Positions 22,601 to 34,550 of a DNA stretch of 64,000 nt are shown piece by piece. The stretch covers positions 17,035,001 through 17,099,000 of the forward strand of contig JAPTOF010000007.1 in assembly GCA_028554755.1 (NCBI GenBank), in the 5' to 3' direction. Numbering within the stretch: the stretch's first letter is position 1; every line of letters begins with the position of its first letter. The DNA is from Cordia subcordata. Taxonomy: Eukaryota; Streptophyta; Magnoliopsida; Boraginales; Cordiaceae. The notes beneath the pieces were generated by a model. It ran no database searches. It was given only the letters and a program-made list of their open reading frames with translations, and was not told where the DNA came from. Made by a program: the position numbers and the translations under genes.

Positions 22601-24622
22601 TGTAACTATTATTAATTATGGGAAGTAATAATGCATGAATTCTTTAATGCCTGAGATCTTTAGAACTTTATAATTTTCACAATTAAAAAACAGACAACAC
22701 TTGCGTACCTTAATTTATTGTAGTTGTTTGATGAAGACTAACAACGTATAATGTAACGTGTGTGTAGAAAGAGGATCATATTCTAATAGATATGATATAT
22801 AAATATGAATAGATGTTATCCGTCAGACACAGCTTGTCAGAAAAGGTACCTCTTCATTAACTAATAAGATTTAAGTATTTAATTTAATTATCAAACCCAT
22901 AATTAATTAACAATTTAATTACATGAGTCATATAATTCTTATTTGGCTCATGTGACATCATATTATGGTTTAATAATATCATAATGTGCACCATTATATT
23001 TTCTTGAATCTTTTTTTACATTAGCCATATAATATCATAATTAAGTAATAATCTAATGGGAGTCATGGCGGTTGTACATATTGTATTCGACATAATCCCG
23101 TCCATGTATTACAACAATAGTTCTATACTTAAATGACCTATGACGAGAGGCAATTGATGGTTTGACTATAACGTCTTTATTCAATACTAATATCTTATCG
23201 TTCATCTATATTAGTCACGTGTACTAAATAGAAAGCAGATATGTCAAAAACACATAAATGAGCTCAAGAGTATCAAATTTATATATAGAACACAAAATCA
23301 ATAATGACGTCCAATTATACCCATCCTTTCATTAAATGTTTTTGGCGACAGTCCCTTTATTAATGGATTTGCAATCATTTGATTGGTGCTAATTAATATG
23401 TTTGATTGACACTGTTTGCTTATGAACTTTTTTCAAGACAAAGTATTTTAATTTCATGTGATTTGCACCATTTGAATACTTGTCGTTTTTTGAGAAGAAT
23501 ACTGTTGCAGAATTATCACAGTAAATTTTTAGTGACCTACATTACTGTCGACAACTTCAAATCCTGAAAAAATTTCGCACCCATAATTCTTGAATCATGG
23601 CCTTAAGCCACAAATTCAGCTTCCGTAGTAAATGCAGCAATGGAAAATTGCTTCACACTAAAAAACAAATTTAGAAGTTATATGTAATGGTATCACCACC
23701 TCAACTTCTTGAATGGCCACATTACGTGATTCTACACTCCTACTAATTTCACCATTCTCAACAAATCGTGCATTAAGTGTACTAAAAAATACCCATCCAC
23801 ATTCATTCCTTGTGCTTGAAGACAATAATGGAGGTAATAATAAGTGTATACCAAAGTTTTCCTTTGGGAAATACTAAGCAATACAAGCATAATCATTAAT
23901 GATGCTAATAGAATTCACTTGAATTCGATAAATTACACATGTTTTAAATTACACGTGGTTTACTTAGATGTGTTTGTTATCTTTGGATATACAAAATAAT
24001 CTAAGAAAACATACTCTTTTTTGTTTTTTGATTGCCAAGTGCCACAAAGGAATCAAACATCCTAGACTGCACACAAAAAAATTGTTCTCTAGGTTATCTC
24101 TATATGTGCATAAAAGAATAAAATTCTATTTGATATCAGCATTAATTCTACCCGAAATATGCTTTCCTCTGTGGCAAGATTTGCCCCATATATATGATTG
24201 TTTGTCTTCCTCCGTATATGATAAAACAAGCAAAACACACTTTTCGTGAGATTAGCTCTCAACGAGTTACCTTTGCAAATCCCACAAAACTTCTTCAATA
24301 CTTGGTCCCAATCAAGTTCAAGATTGGCCCCTGTCAGTCGTGTGTAGCAATTCCTCCAAATTCTTTTTGTGAACATGCAGCCAAAGAACCATTTGAACTC
24401 TAAAAAATTCGCAGTCTGCATGATTTAACACATTCCAATCCAAAAGTTTGGTTTTCATTGGGAGTCTATCCAGGCATGCCATCTATGTGCAGAAACCAGT
24501 CTTTGGAATAACATCTTTATCCCACACAATATTTTGCCAGGATATGAAGGTTTTTTGATGTAGTGTAATCAGCCAACCTCCCCATTTTCGACCAGTTATC
24601 CAGAAAAGAAAGGTGCAAGAAC

Positions 24623-25951
24623 TACGGGCGTTTATTGGAGATTATCCAGCCCAAAATAGAGTATTATTGTTTCCCCAAAATAATTTTAGAGAAAAAAATT
24701 TTCACCAATTTTTGCACAATTCCCCAATGGGGAATACAATTTGGATAATAGGGAAATTGGGCAAAACTCCTTGGGGAATGGAGATCTCCAATTTAAGAAA
24801 ATACTTTAAAGGTAAACACATACTAAAAATACACACACTAAACACACACTCGTGAAAAATAAATTGTTTTTATTTTTTCTCAAAAAACTTTTCATGGTTC
24901 AGTTGTCATGCCAAAAATTCGAGTTTCGGCGTCCCAGCCCCTTGGCCCCGGGACTCTGCCCGGGACGCGACCAGGGTCATCGAGTCCCGGACTCGGCACC
25001 CTGAGACTCTGCTCTTGGCCCCTGGCGCCTCGAGACTTAGCCCGGACCTCGAATCCCTGTCCCGTGTGTCATTCTTTAGCGACCTGGGACATTGGGGATG
25101 GTGCGCCGGCCCTCAGGACTAAGGACGTAGGAGGGCCCCTGGCGCTCGGCTTGGGACTCGAGACTCGGCCCGGGCCCCCGGGTCCAGGCCCGTGTGTGAG
25201 CCCCCAGTTCTTGGCCCCCAGTGCCCCGGGACCTCGGTACTAAGGACGTCGCCGAGGCCCCCGAATCCCGCCCCCTGGCGGCCGGTGCCCTAGGACCCTG
25301 CTTTTGGCCCCGGCCAATTCAACCTTGGCCCCCTAGGTCCCAGCCCCTACCCTCGGCGCCTCGAGAGCCCGCCCGGTACCAGGGACGTGGCCCCGACACT
25401 TGTGTTTATAGCGACCCGGGACCCTGTTATCGTTGTGCCCCACTATTGCGATGTCCCCGTCCTAGCCCCGACGCCCATGTCCATGGCGACCCCTCGGTTC
25501 CTGTGATTCTGCCCCCAGTGCCCCGGGCCCTAGCAGCCAGCACCCAAAGCCCGGCCGCGGGTGCTCGGGACCCAGCCCCTAGCCCCGGCGTCGGGGTGCC
25601 GAGGTGTGGTGTGTGTAATGTTTGTAGCGTGTGTAGTGCGTGTAGCGTGTTAAATATGTGTAGTGCATGTAATGTGTAGTGTGTGAAAAATTGTTTAATG
25701 TGTGTAGTGTTTGTAATGTGTAAAGTGTGTATAGTGTGTATATTTGGCCTTTAAAAAGTTGGTCTACTTAATTTTAGATGAATTGGATAATCTTCAAAAT
25801 TTAGAATTTTATTCAATCCCTAACTTTTTTCCTCAAAAAATTCCCCATATCCAATCTTTTTTCTCCAATTAACTATTCTTCATATCCGATTTCTCCAAAC
25901 TCCAAAAGTTCAGAAAAAATATTGGGAATCTCCAATGAGTGAACACCCTTA
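24623..25951. mobile_element. Non-autonomous hAT-like transposon, 1329 bp, TSD GCAAGAAC
   Basis: A perfect 8-bp direct repeat GCAAGAAC flanks the element (24615-24622 and 25952-25959), the duplication length made by hAT transposases. Termini are inverted: the left end TACGGGCGTTTATTGGAGAT matches the right-end complement TAAGGGTGTTCACTCATTGG followed by AGATT. Inside, CACACA-rich sequence near 24805-24850 is complementary to GTGTGT-rich sequence at 25595-25740, extending the fold-back. No transposase is present. The core (24908-25610) is a GC-rich block unlike anything else in the window. The host sequence is a LINE fragment whose reading resumes across the insertion. Confidence 0.85.
24908..25610. 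repeat. GC-rich degenerate minisatellite core of the hAT element
   Basis: About 700 bp of strongly GC-rich, CpG-rich sequence with diverged reiterations of GGCCCCTGGCGCC, CTCGAGACT, AAGGACGT and CCCGGGACC-type words. Long open frames here (24908-25243 and 25221-25679) follow from base composition and their proteins are low-complexity Pro/Gly/Ala/Arg sequence. They are not regarded as genes. Confidence 0.75.
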
Positions 25952-27507
25952 GCAAGAACCATCTCCAAACTCAATCTTAATCAAATCCTTCGCCAATTCT
26001 CTGCTCTTAAGAATTTTCCTCCACGTCCTAGTTGCATTTCCAGGGATGTCTAAAGTCTAAATGCATCTTCCTTCGACAAGCACCTTATTTGCACAGTATC
26101 CCCAGAGAGATTTCTAATTGACAAGTGTATGCCAAAATTGCTTCAAGATCGCTACATGATTAATATCATGGAGTTGATGGATGCCAAGACCAACTTCTTC
26201 TCTCTTCCGGCAGACTACCTCCCATGCAACTCTGGCACCTCTTGCATCATCATCGGCTCTACCCTTTCAAAGGAATGCTGATATTTTAGCCTCAATCTCC
26301 CTAATGGCTCCTTTGGGCAACAGGAAAACATTGCACCAATATTGAGTAATGCTAGTGAGGATTGACTTATAATCAACTGGACCCTGCCTGCATATGATAA
26401 CCATTTATTGGCCCTATGGTAAATTTTGTGAATGATACGGTCAGTAAGGTTTCTACAGATTTCGAACTCACGGTCTTTCAGACCAACACAAGCCTCATTG
26501 CAGTAAAAGTCGAAAAGGAGATGCTTATATTAAAACAAGACAGCTTGCTTATAGAAAGGCCAAATACAGAGAACAATAACATAGACAACTCTTTCTCATC
26601 GTGACTAATGAAAACTCTACGTCTTATCGTATAAGTAGTAACATGACAGTAATAACGGAGTTTCTTCATCATGCAAACGTGATTATCAAAAGCTTCATCA
26701 TACAGAAAAGAATGGGAATATCATACATCCACAAAGAGAAAATAATTACAGCGAAAAACTATTATCATGCAATTTTTCATATTTCTTAGAATCTTAATCC
26801 AAATAATATGAAACTTTTATCTTCAGATTTTTTATTTCAAGCAGAATATAATGATCTAAAAACTTTTTCAGTTCAAAAAACTACTTATAAACCCATTAAT
26901 ATGATGCACGATCTATTTAGTTACACACGCATAACATTTAATTTTAATGGAAAACCATAAGTTTTTGAACTTGGCTTTGATACCACAAGTAAGAATTATT
27001 GTTATCAATTTTGTAGAATAATAATACATGAATTCTTTCATGCCCGAGATCTTTAGAACTTTAAGATTTTCACAATTGAAAAAACACATGTGCACCTTAG
27101 TCAATTGTAGTCGTTTGACGAAGACACCACCAATATGACAGAAATAAGAACACTGATTTCTTGCCCTCACGCTTTTAGTCTATAAGTACGTTTATGATAG
27201 AGTAAACATATAATGGAATGTGTGTAGAGAGAGGACCATGTTAGGATATATATGATATATATAAATATTAATAGGTGTCATCCATTAGAAGTACCTTGTA
27301 AAAAAAAAGGTAACTCTTCATTAGCCAATAAGATTTAACCATTTGATTTAGTTAGTAAACCCATAATTAATTAACCATTTAATTACACGAGCCATATAAT
27401 TCTTACAATAATAACAATAGTGTGGGTCCACAAAATCCTACACAAAGCTATAGAATTATGTTTTCCAATTGTTTATTGTTGTAATTATAATGAAAAAGAA
27501 AATGAAT

Positions 27508-27941
27508 GAGGAGAAACTATATGTATACCAAAGATCGTTGGAGTCACTATCGACGGTGGCTCCAAAAATGAGCGTGATTAATAATGAGTATATTGTGAAT
27601 TTTTTGTGTATAGTAAATAAAATATGAGAGCCTCTTTATAGGTCTCATAATTTGGTGAACAAGAATAAAGAGCTAGATTAATATGTAAATGATTGTACCA
27701 AAGAAACTAGTATAATAAGAAAGCGAGGAGAAACTATATGTATACCAAAGATCGTTGGAGTCACTATCGACAATGGCTCCAAAAATGAGAGTGATTGATA
27801 GTGAATATGTTGTGAATTTTCTGTGTATAGTAAATAAAATATGAGAGTCTATTTATAGGTCTCATAATTTGGTGAACAAGAATAAAGAGCTAAATTAATA
27901 TGTAAATGATTGTACTAAAGAATCTAGTATAATAAGAAAAC
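27508..27941. repeat. 217-bp tandem duplication
   Basis: Two adjacent copies (27508-27724 and 27725-27941) starting GAGGAGAAACTATATG and ending with CTAGTATAATAAGAAA differ at only a few positions. A much more diverged third relative occurs at about 28520-28600. Each copy has ATCGTTGGAGTCACTATCGAC near its start. The sequence may be LTR-derived: GGTTCTAATACCA-like sequence near 28488-28500 resembles a primer-binding site on the minus strand. That part is inference. Confidence 0.8.
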
Positions 27942-28661
27942 TAGTATAATACGCAAGCAGACTTGATTGTAGTCCAAAATTAGTCTATAAAGTATAGCCT
28001 AATCTAGTACCACAATATCAAGAAAAGATAACATGCATGGAAAAACTAAATATACTTTAATAGCCCCCTTAAACTCAAATTGAAAAAATAAACAACTTGA
28101 GTTCGATAACTAAGTTAATAAAAAGTCTCAGAAACAATGGATGAACCAATCCTAGGTTAAATTGATCTAAATTGGAATTGAACCAAAACTTGAACTGAAC
28201 TCGAATTGAGCTGAATTGAATATGAATCTAGAGTCACGATGAACAAGAAACAAAGACCATAAATAGAATCAGGTGGTCTGAATTAGAATGAAGAAAAAAA
28301 CAGGCCAATTAGGTGGTTTGAATTAGAATTAAAAAAACATAGACTATAGAGATAAATGGTTTAAGAAATTTGAATTATGATCTAAACCAAATATAGAAAA
28401 ATAAAGACTAGAATGATCTAAATAAGATTGTAGAGAAATAATGGCTGTAACAATAAGATAATAACATCACAGGCTACTAGGATAATAGTTCTAATACCAT
28501 TTTACGATTATGAAGAAATGAGAATGAATGAATAAAAAATATATGTATTTGAAGATCCTAACAGCTACCACTAATGGTGGTTCTAAGAAAGAGAGAGACT
28601 TATAATGACTAAATCATGATTTCTTAGTATATGGTGACTATAATGGAATAGTATTTACAAG
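27942..28661. other. AT-rich repeat-derived spacer
   Basis: No gene seen. GAATTGAA/GAATTAGAA-type short reiterations occur at about 28140-28350. The stretch sits between the tandem duplication and the CACTA-split LTR. Confidence 0.5.
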
Positions 28662-31533
28662 TGTTGGGAAAAATTGAGGACATACACATCCATATATCAA
28701 AGTACAACAAAAATATACACAAAAACACATGATATTTTTAATGTAGTTCAGCCCTCTATCTACATCAACGATCCCTAATAGGATAATATTTACTATTCAA
28801 CAATAGTATGTGTTATAGTTTTTACACAGACAAAACTCTAACGGAAAAATCCTCCTTCGTAGTGCTTACAATGGCACTCTCTTTATCAGAACTAGAACGA
28901 ATGTAAAACACACATAGGACTTTATGAACAGACAAAGTCTAAACCCTCCCCATGAGGCCTTTTCTAGCAAAATCACACAAAACTCTCTTAGGTACACCCA
29001 GGCTCTCTCATCCACACCCTTTACGCTACAAGAAAATAGGCCTTTAGCAACCGCCTAGATCGGTCGCTAAATGAAAAAATCAGTCGCTAAATTGGGTTGC
29101 GACCGATTTTGCGACCAATATAGATGGTCGCTAAATGGCTAGTCACTAAACTGAAATTAGCGACCGATTAGTGAATCGGTCGCTAATTAGGGACTGATAA
29201 GTCAGTTGTTGAATAGTCAGTTGCTAAGTATGCCCAACTCACAAGATCAATCGCTAAACTTTTTGTGACCAATTTTGCTACTGACAAGTCGGTCGCTAAA
29301 TATTAGAGACCACACAGTTGGTCGCTAAATTTTAGTGACCTCACAGTTGGTCCCAAAATTTTAGAGACCGACATGTCAGTCGCTAATTTCTATTGATATG
29401 CATAGCTGCCATTTAGCTACCGATTTAGCGGTTGCTAATGTAGAAACTGACATTGTAGTTGTTAACGTTTAACGCTTTCCAATTTTAGCAAAGAATATGA
29501 CACTGGTCGCTAATTTAATGGTCATACTGCCTATCATAAGCTGATTGATCCTAAACTACATAAACCTACTAACAATTTTATGTCTAACTTACATACTTAT
29601 CACCACAAATTGGTAACACAATCAACCAACAAAATACATTTAAACACAAAAATTTTTTCAATCCATATCTTTTTCACATAAACATAAATAATATGTCATA
29701 AAATCTGCACATGCCAAATAGTCTACCAAACTAAACCTTAAAAGCATTTAAACCAAATATACTAAGAAATTATATAGTATTAATCAATCTCATTTGCTCC
29801 ATCATGGCAGCTCGTTCAAGTTGGAGTTTATCTTCCTCCTCTGGTAAATCCTGTAGAATTCACGATCCTTAAGGCACTAGCAAATGTTTTTCCTTCTCTT
29901 GATAATACACCATTTAATAAAAGAATAATATGCAGATAAAAAAAATGAGAAGTAAACCTCAAGCATCTCCTTCGTGGGGATGTCCAAATGATTGGTTGGT
30001 TCATCCAATCAATGAACTTGAAGGTGTCACCATGAATTTGCAGAAGGCAAGCCATGCCTAGAGAAGGCTAAAAGGGTCAGTGTGCTACTCCACAACAACA
30101 AAGATATATATAAAGCATGTTTGTGAAAAGGAGGAAACAAAAGTAAGTGTCATTCTAATATGTTGTGGAAATTCAACACAACGAAATTGCAATTGCTTTG
30201 CCTGATTCGCTTTCACTCTTTATGGGGGAGGCAAGAAAGTTAAATCATAAAACTAATAATCTTAGAGTGTTTTTGTTATGAAACCAGAAGAAAGATATTT
30301 AGATGGAAACCTTATTTGTATAGACAGCTAAAAGTAACATGTTTATTTCACACCACTGGAAGATAAGATGCAAACCAAAATCTAGATGTCAAGTAATTAT
30401 TTTCTCCTTTGAGTGCTAGAAAAGAAAAATAATACAAGTAAATGCCCCAAACTAAAACACTCGTGTTTCAAAGTTTTGCAGACTAGCTGGCACCAAAATT
30501 GGAAAAAAAAAAAATTAGGAATTGGATTCTTCTGCCAAATCTCTGAGAGAGAACATCGTCAATCATCAACCCCTTAAAAGTTGAACCCAGAGCAAGGTCA
30601 GTTTCAAAATAGTTTATGTTTAGTTGAACCCAGAGCAAGGTAACCAATACTAAACTCAGCAAACAATAATCAAGAGTTGTTAGAAAAATCGTATGGTTTA
30701 GTTAAAGTGCATGATTTGAGCCTGTTCTCTAAGCCTCACAATCTTCATGTTAGACATCTAAGACACTTGCAATCATCTTATATCAGGTTACAAACATTTG
30801 ATTGCAACAGATCAGTTAGATATGAAGTTCATGATGGTAAAGATGATATATGTATAATTATATGCACATCAATACAGTCAATGAATGCATTTACCTCAAA
30901 GTTTACTCTCCATGAAGTCTGATACCTTGATCTCTATCTACTAAAAAAAATGCTGCAGTTACTACACCCTAACAGCCTCCCAAGATGCATCCATTTACGT
31001 GATCCCAATATTTTCAAATTATATTAAGAAAGAGTCATTTCTTTGTTCAACTTCTTTCCTTTTCCTCTACACATTATATAAGTTTCATGAATCCAACAAA
31101 ATAATATTACTTCTACCAGATCAAGCATAGACAACAATACCCTTTCTCATATCTCAGATTTTCATGCAACTTCGCAACAAGGAAAGTCAGGAACTCTTAG
31201 CAACCAAGATATCCATTATTCACTCGGACAGATACTCACATAGAAACCAGAGAAGTAAATCATGTTCACAAAGTACAAAAACATACATGTTAATCCAGAG
31301 TACACAGAGACACAAACATGTTTGTATACTAACATATACTACTTGTATGACAATCATATTTTTATAACAAATATTTTACTGCCTATAACAAAACCCAATT
31401 CCTCCTTCCTGCTATATAAGAAAAGGCCAAACACGAAACAGCTACCTCGTCAAAAAAAAAAAAAAAAATCAACTGATTAAGTATACTAAACACTAATTAA
31501 AGCCAAAATCAACTAAATTTGCAGCATACTTAC

Positions 31534-31632
31534 TCTGACAATGTCTCCAACCTGTAGCTTCTTCCAAGGAATGGTAGCCCACTTTTGATCTTCTAACACT
31601 TTTAGTTCAGAGTTATTAATTGCCAAGTCATT
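31534..31632 (-). pseudogene. Captured P4-type ATPase (aminophospholipid flippase) exon
   Basis: A 99-bp minus-strand segment bounded by an acceptor TTTTCAG and a donor GTAAGTATG encodes exactly 33 codons in phase 0 without a stop. It begins [18 protein letters not shown] and ends [11 protein letters not shown]. This matches the actuator-domain entry of plant phospholipid-transporting ATPases (ALA family), where INNS...W..IPW+KLQVGDIV is conserved; the ALA3 branch is the closest I recall. Family proteins exceed 1,100 aa, so this is a single exon with intron edges. It lies inside the CACTA element, which implies transduplication. No other flippase exon was recognised nearby. Confidence 0.78.
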
Positions 31633-33601
31633 CTGAAAACATTTCTATAAAACAAAAAAACAAGAGGAGATAAATTGAATTATAAATTAGAAAAGAAAGA
31701 TTTCTGTAATTTGCTACTCTGTGGAAATAAGGCAGAATAAATGAAGGCTTTAACCCCTACATTTAATGAAAATTGTTAGTCCACATCATATCTGACACCA
31801 TTTATTCTTTGGGATTTCTCAAAAAAATGACCATCACTACAAGCTAACCATATTTGTACATAACTCATAAAATTAATAAAGAGAGGAAGCGCTAATTGTA
31901 CTCTCCCAGTCTTCCCATGCCTCCTTAATAAGAGAAACAAGTAGTACCAGACTCAGAGGAAGCACATTTATTATTGGACTTACAGGACTGTAAAAGAGAA
32001 AAAGTTACCTTCACGGATATATGCAACAAGAAAAACTCTCTATCAGGCAGAGTCACATCCATAGTTCAAGTAATACTACAGATTATTAATCCTCAAGAAT
32101 AAATCTCAGTTACCCGAGATCATCATGTTGAGCAAACGGGAACGATCATCATGTGAAGTGCATTGTAAATATTGATTAGCTTAGAGAATATATGTCAACT
32201 TTTCATAGTTTAGTAACTGTCTTTGTTATCATTTGTTAAAAGGGATAGGAGAAATCTACTATTAATGATTTGACAACTGCTTAATTAATCGCGAAGAATG
32301 AGATTGCTGCAAGTAATATCTATCTATATAATATATAATAAGGTTATTAATTAAGTCTTAGACTCTTTTTCCCAACCAAAATCAATCAAAAACACCCGAA
32401 ATTACCACATACACATAGTTTACAGTCTCTTTCTAGCCATATGTACAATGCACTTCACAAGTTTTACCTGTCACAAGAGAGTCGAACAAACATCAACGGA
32501 GCCCAAAATAGAGATGTCAATGGAATAATTGACCAGATACAGATCCCAGTAGAATCCAAATATGTCTGATGTGTACATGCTCTAGTGCAAAGATATGCAT
32601 CACCCATCTGATGCCAATTGCAAAACATAAAATTAAAATTTAGATGCCACCATCTCCAATCCCCAAAAGAAAAAAAAAAAAAAACCACTAAATTGTATTA
32701 CTATATTTGCTAAACTGTATCATGGCTTCAAACCTTTTAAACCAAAGATAATAATTCCAAACAAACATATAATGGAGAAAGCTTGGCCACAAAGAAGAAA
32801 AGGTCTATAACCATTACATCGTTTCATTACTTTATCAAAACTTTATTTACTCATTGTTGTGACGGCTTCGCATACGTCATGTTGGAACTTGATGAAATGA
32901 AAGCTTTTCATGTTAAGTAATCATAAGAAAGTTTACTTTTAACTATTCATTTTAATTGAAATGATGCGTCACTCTTTTATTTTTAACTTTACGCATTAAA
33001 AAAAAAAATCTTCTTCTTTTGAAGTATGACTCATTTGATGACATGATTATATTTATAAATCTCATTTGGGAAAATTAGTGTGAAAATAAAGGAAGAGTGC
33101 AGAATATAGCAACTTTTATGTTGAATTAGGAGAAGAAGTTCTTATATGGTGAAACAGAATCATTACGTTGAAAAACTTGGTGAATTATGAGCTCATTTGA
33201 GGTATCTGTCACATATTTCAATTAAACGAGAAAAATTAAACAGGAAACATATGATAAAATTAAATTACAGTCTTGTGGAGAAAATGACAATAATTCCTCA
33301 AGAAAAAGAGTTAAAAGCAAAAAATAAGAAAATTTTCTTGCAACCCTCGTGCACATGTGCATTTAACTAAGGCCTGTTTCCTGCAGCTTAACCATATTAC
33401 TAAGTAATTTTGTGAGATTGACTTCCCGACAAAATGAACACAGGGTCATAAAAAATATAACAACCACCTTACAGCCTATTTTAAGGAAAGCTGATTTCAG
33501 ATGTTTTCAGCTCATTATCATTTCTGAAGCATATTGCACGGCGAATTTTCTTTTTTCTTTCTTTCAATTACATTTGCTGTCATGATTATGCAGGCTTAAT
33601 C

Positions 33602-33795
33602 AATTTTTGTTTGTTAGCATTTTTAACTGTGAATTTTACTTTCACTTTGTTAACTGTTTTACCTCTAATTTTTGTTTAAAAGCATTTTAAACAGTGAATT
33701 TTACTTTCATTTTGTTAACTGTTTTACCTATAATTTTTGTTTGAAGCATTTTTAATGGTGAATTTTACTTTTATTTTCTTAACTGTTTTACCTGT
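33602..33795. repeat. 65-bp minisatellite, three copies
   Basis: Units at 33602-33666, 33667-33731 and 33732-33795 share AATTTTTGTTT, then GCATTTT, then GTGAATTTTACTTT and AACTGTTTTACCT. They lie directly upstream of the captured HMGB exon, in what would be its preceding intron. Confidence 0.9.
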
Positions 33796-33861
33796 AATTA
33801 AAAAGTTGACTAAATATTACCTAATTTTATTTATTTCTATTTGTCTTGTATTATGTTGAAG

Positions 33862-34140
33862 GACGATAAAGAAGCGCAAGGCTGAAATGAAGAAGGAGAA
33901 AGCAAGCAAGAAGAACTTCGGTGCACCAAAGCGTCCTCCCTCTGCTTTCTTCATTTTCATGTTAGCTTGGCCGAGAATATTTACGGTTTTATTTTCCTTT
34001 TCTTTCTTTTTTTTTTTTAATTTTTCAATTTTTAATTATTATAATTTATTTTAAGTTTTGCGTCTGATGTGATTTGCTAGGGAGGAGTTCAGGACGACTA
34101 CAAGGAGAACTTTCCTGATAACAAATCTATTGATGGGGTT
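33862..34140 (+). pseudogene. Captured HMGB gene fragment (two exon pieces and one intron)
   Basis: Exon piece 33862-33960 encodes a Lys-rich stretch followed by APKRPPSAFFIF; the Met codon is split AT/G across a GT-AG intron (33961-34080), and 34081-34140 continues EEF...DDYKENFPDNKSIDGV. This is the start of the HMG box of plant HMGB chromatin proteins, whose consensus is KRPxSAFFVFxEEFR followed by NKSV. A 1-bp frameshift separates EEF from DDYKENF, and the rest of the box is missing. The preserved intron shows that genomic DNA, not a retrocopy, was captured. Located within the CACTA element; not expected to be functional. Confidence 0.8.
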
Positions 34141-34319
34141 ATATCTTGAATTGAAACCTGATTTCAGATGTTTTTAGCTTATTTGCGTGCTAAGAAGTTA
34201 GATAAGCTGCAGCAAACAACTACCTTATAGCCTATAAACAAAAATGCTGCAGCAAACAAGCAAAGGAAATAGCAGAAACGAGCAGTTTCATTCTTTTATA
34301 TATTTGTAAAACTTGTCTA

Positions 34320-34550
34320 TCTGAAAAGTGATAGAGAGGGAGAAATAAAGTGAGAAATAAAGAAAGAAAGAGAGACATATCTAGAGATGACGCGATGGTG
34401 GTGGAGATGGCGCTGTGAGGTGACGCGATAATGAGGGAGATGGCGTGGTAGTGACGGAGGGGTGGAGAGGTGAGGTAGATCTAGCTGGGGCTTTTGTTCG
34501 ACGATGATAGAGCTGACGAAATTTGGAATTTTGGGTATCTGCTATATATA
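34320..34550 (-). promoter_or_regulatory. Candidate minus-strand promoter and leader inside the CACTA element
   Basis: TATATA at 34544-34549 (minus reading CTATATATAG) is followed on the minus strand by about 200 bp of CT-rich, locally GC-richer sequence (TCTCTTTCTTTCTTTATTTC), the look of a plant core promoter plus 5' leader. No clear long coding sequence follows. It might belong to the element's own gene or to a captured one. Confidence 0.3.

Larger units (their letters stand above)
24090..26420 (-). mobile_element. L1-type LINE fragment (RT C-terminal and zf-RVT region), split by a hAT element
   Basis: Minus-strand reading frames, broken by frameshifts and stops, give VAWEVVCRK...GLGIHQLHDIN at about 26160-26235 and then SLWGYCANKV, matching the region after the reverse transcriptase of plant L1 LINEs. 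On the other side of the hAT element, 24089-24421 has a zf-RVT-like frame (GCMFTKRIWRN). If the hAT element and one target copy are removed, the two halves join into IEFGDGSCTFLFW, the GDG-x-T-FW motif expected at this position. The fragment lacks its ends and is non-functional. Confidence 0.75.
22601..27407 (-). mobile_element. Decayed Copia LTR retrotransposon hosting nested insertions
   Basis: Direct LTR-like repeats lie at about 22601-22943 and 26988-27407, with ends TGTAA...TTACA (right copy starts AGTAA). The right copy has about 60-80 bp absent from the left. On the minus strand the right LTR is the 5' LTR: it is followed by a primer-binding-like TGGTATCAAAGCC at about 26973-26985, complementary to initiator tRNA-Met. 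Near the other LTR the minus strand encodes Copia pol remnants: a STTEAEYVA-like RNase H motif read as FTTEAEFVA at about 23610-23640, and MIANPLIKGLSPKTF at about 23330-23380. Most of pol is missing, and a LINE fragment fills 24090-26420. No target duplication could be identified. Confidence 0.75.

Noticed and set aside
24908..25679. Two long open frames of 111 and 152 codons
   Set aside because: They come from the GC-rich, stop-poor core of the hAT element; the products are low-complexity Pro/Gly/Ala/Arg sequence with no domain and the frames overlap repeats.
29040..29520. Possible CRISPR-like or operator array
   Set aside because: The repeated GCGACCGATTT words are irregularly spaced, palindromic and lie at the end of a transposon with matching repeats at the other end; this is a plant genome.
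33602..33795. Possible satellite DNA or centromeric repeat
   Set aside because: Only three copies are present, confined to one intron-like segment of the captured HMGB fragment.
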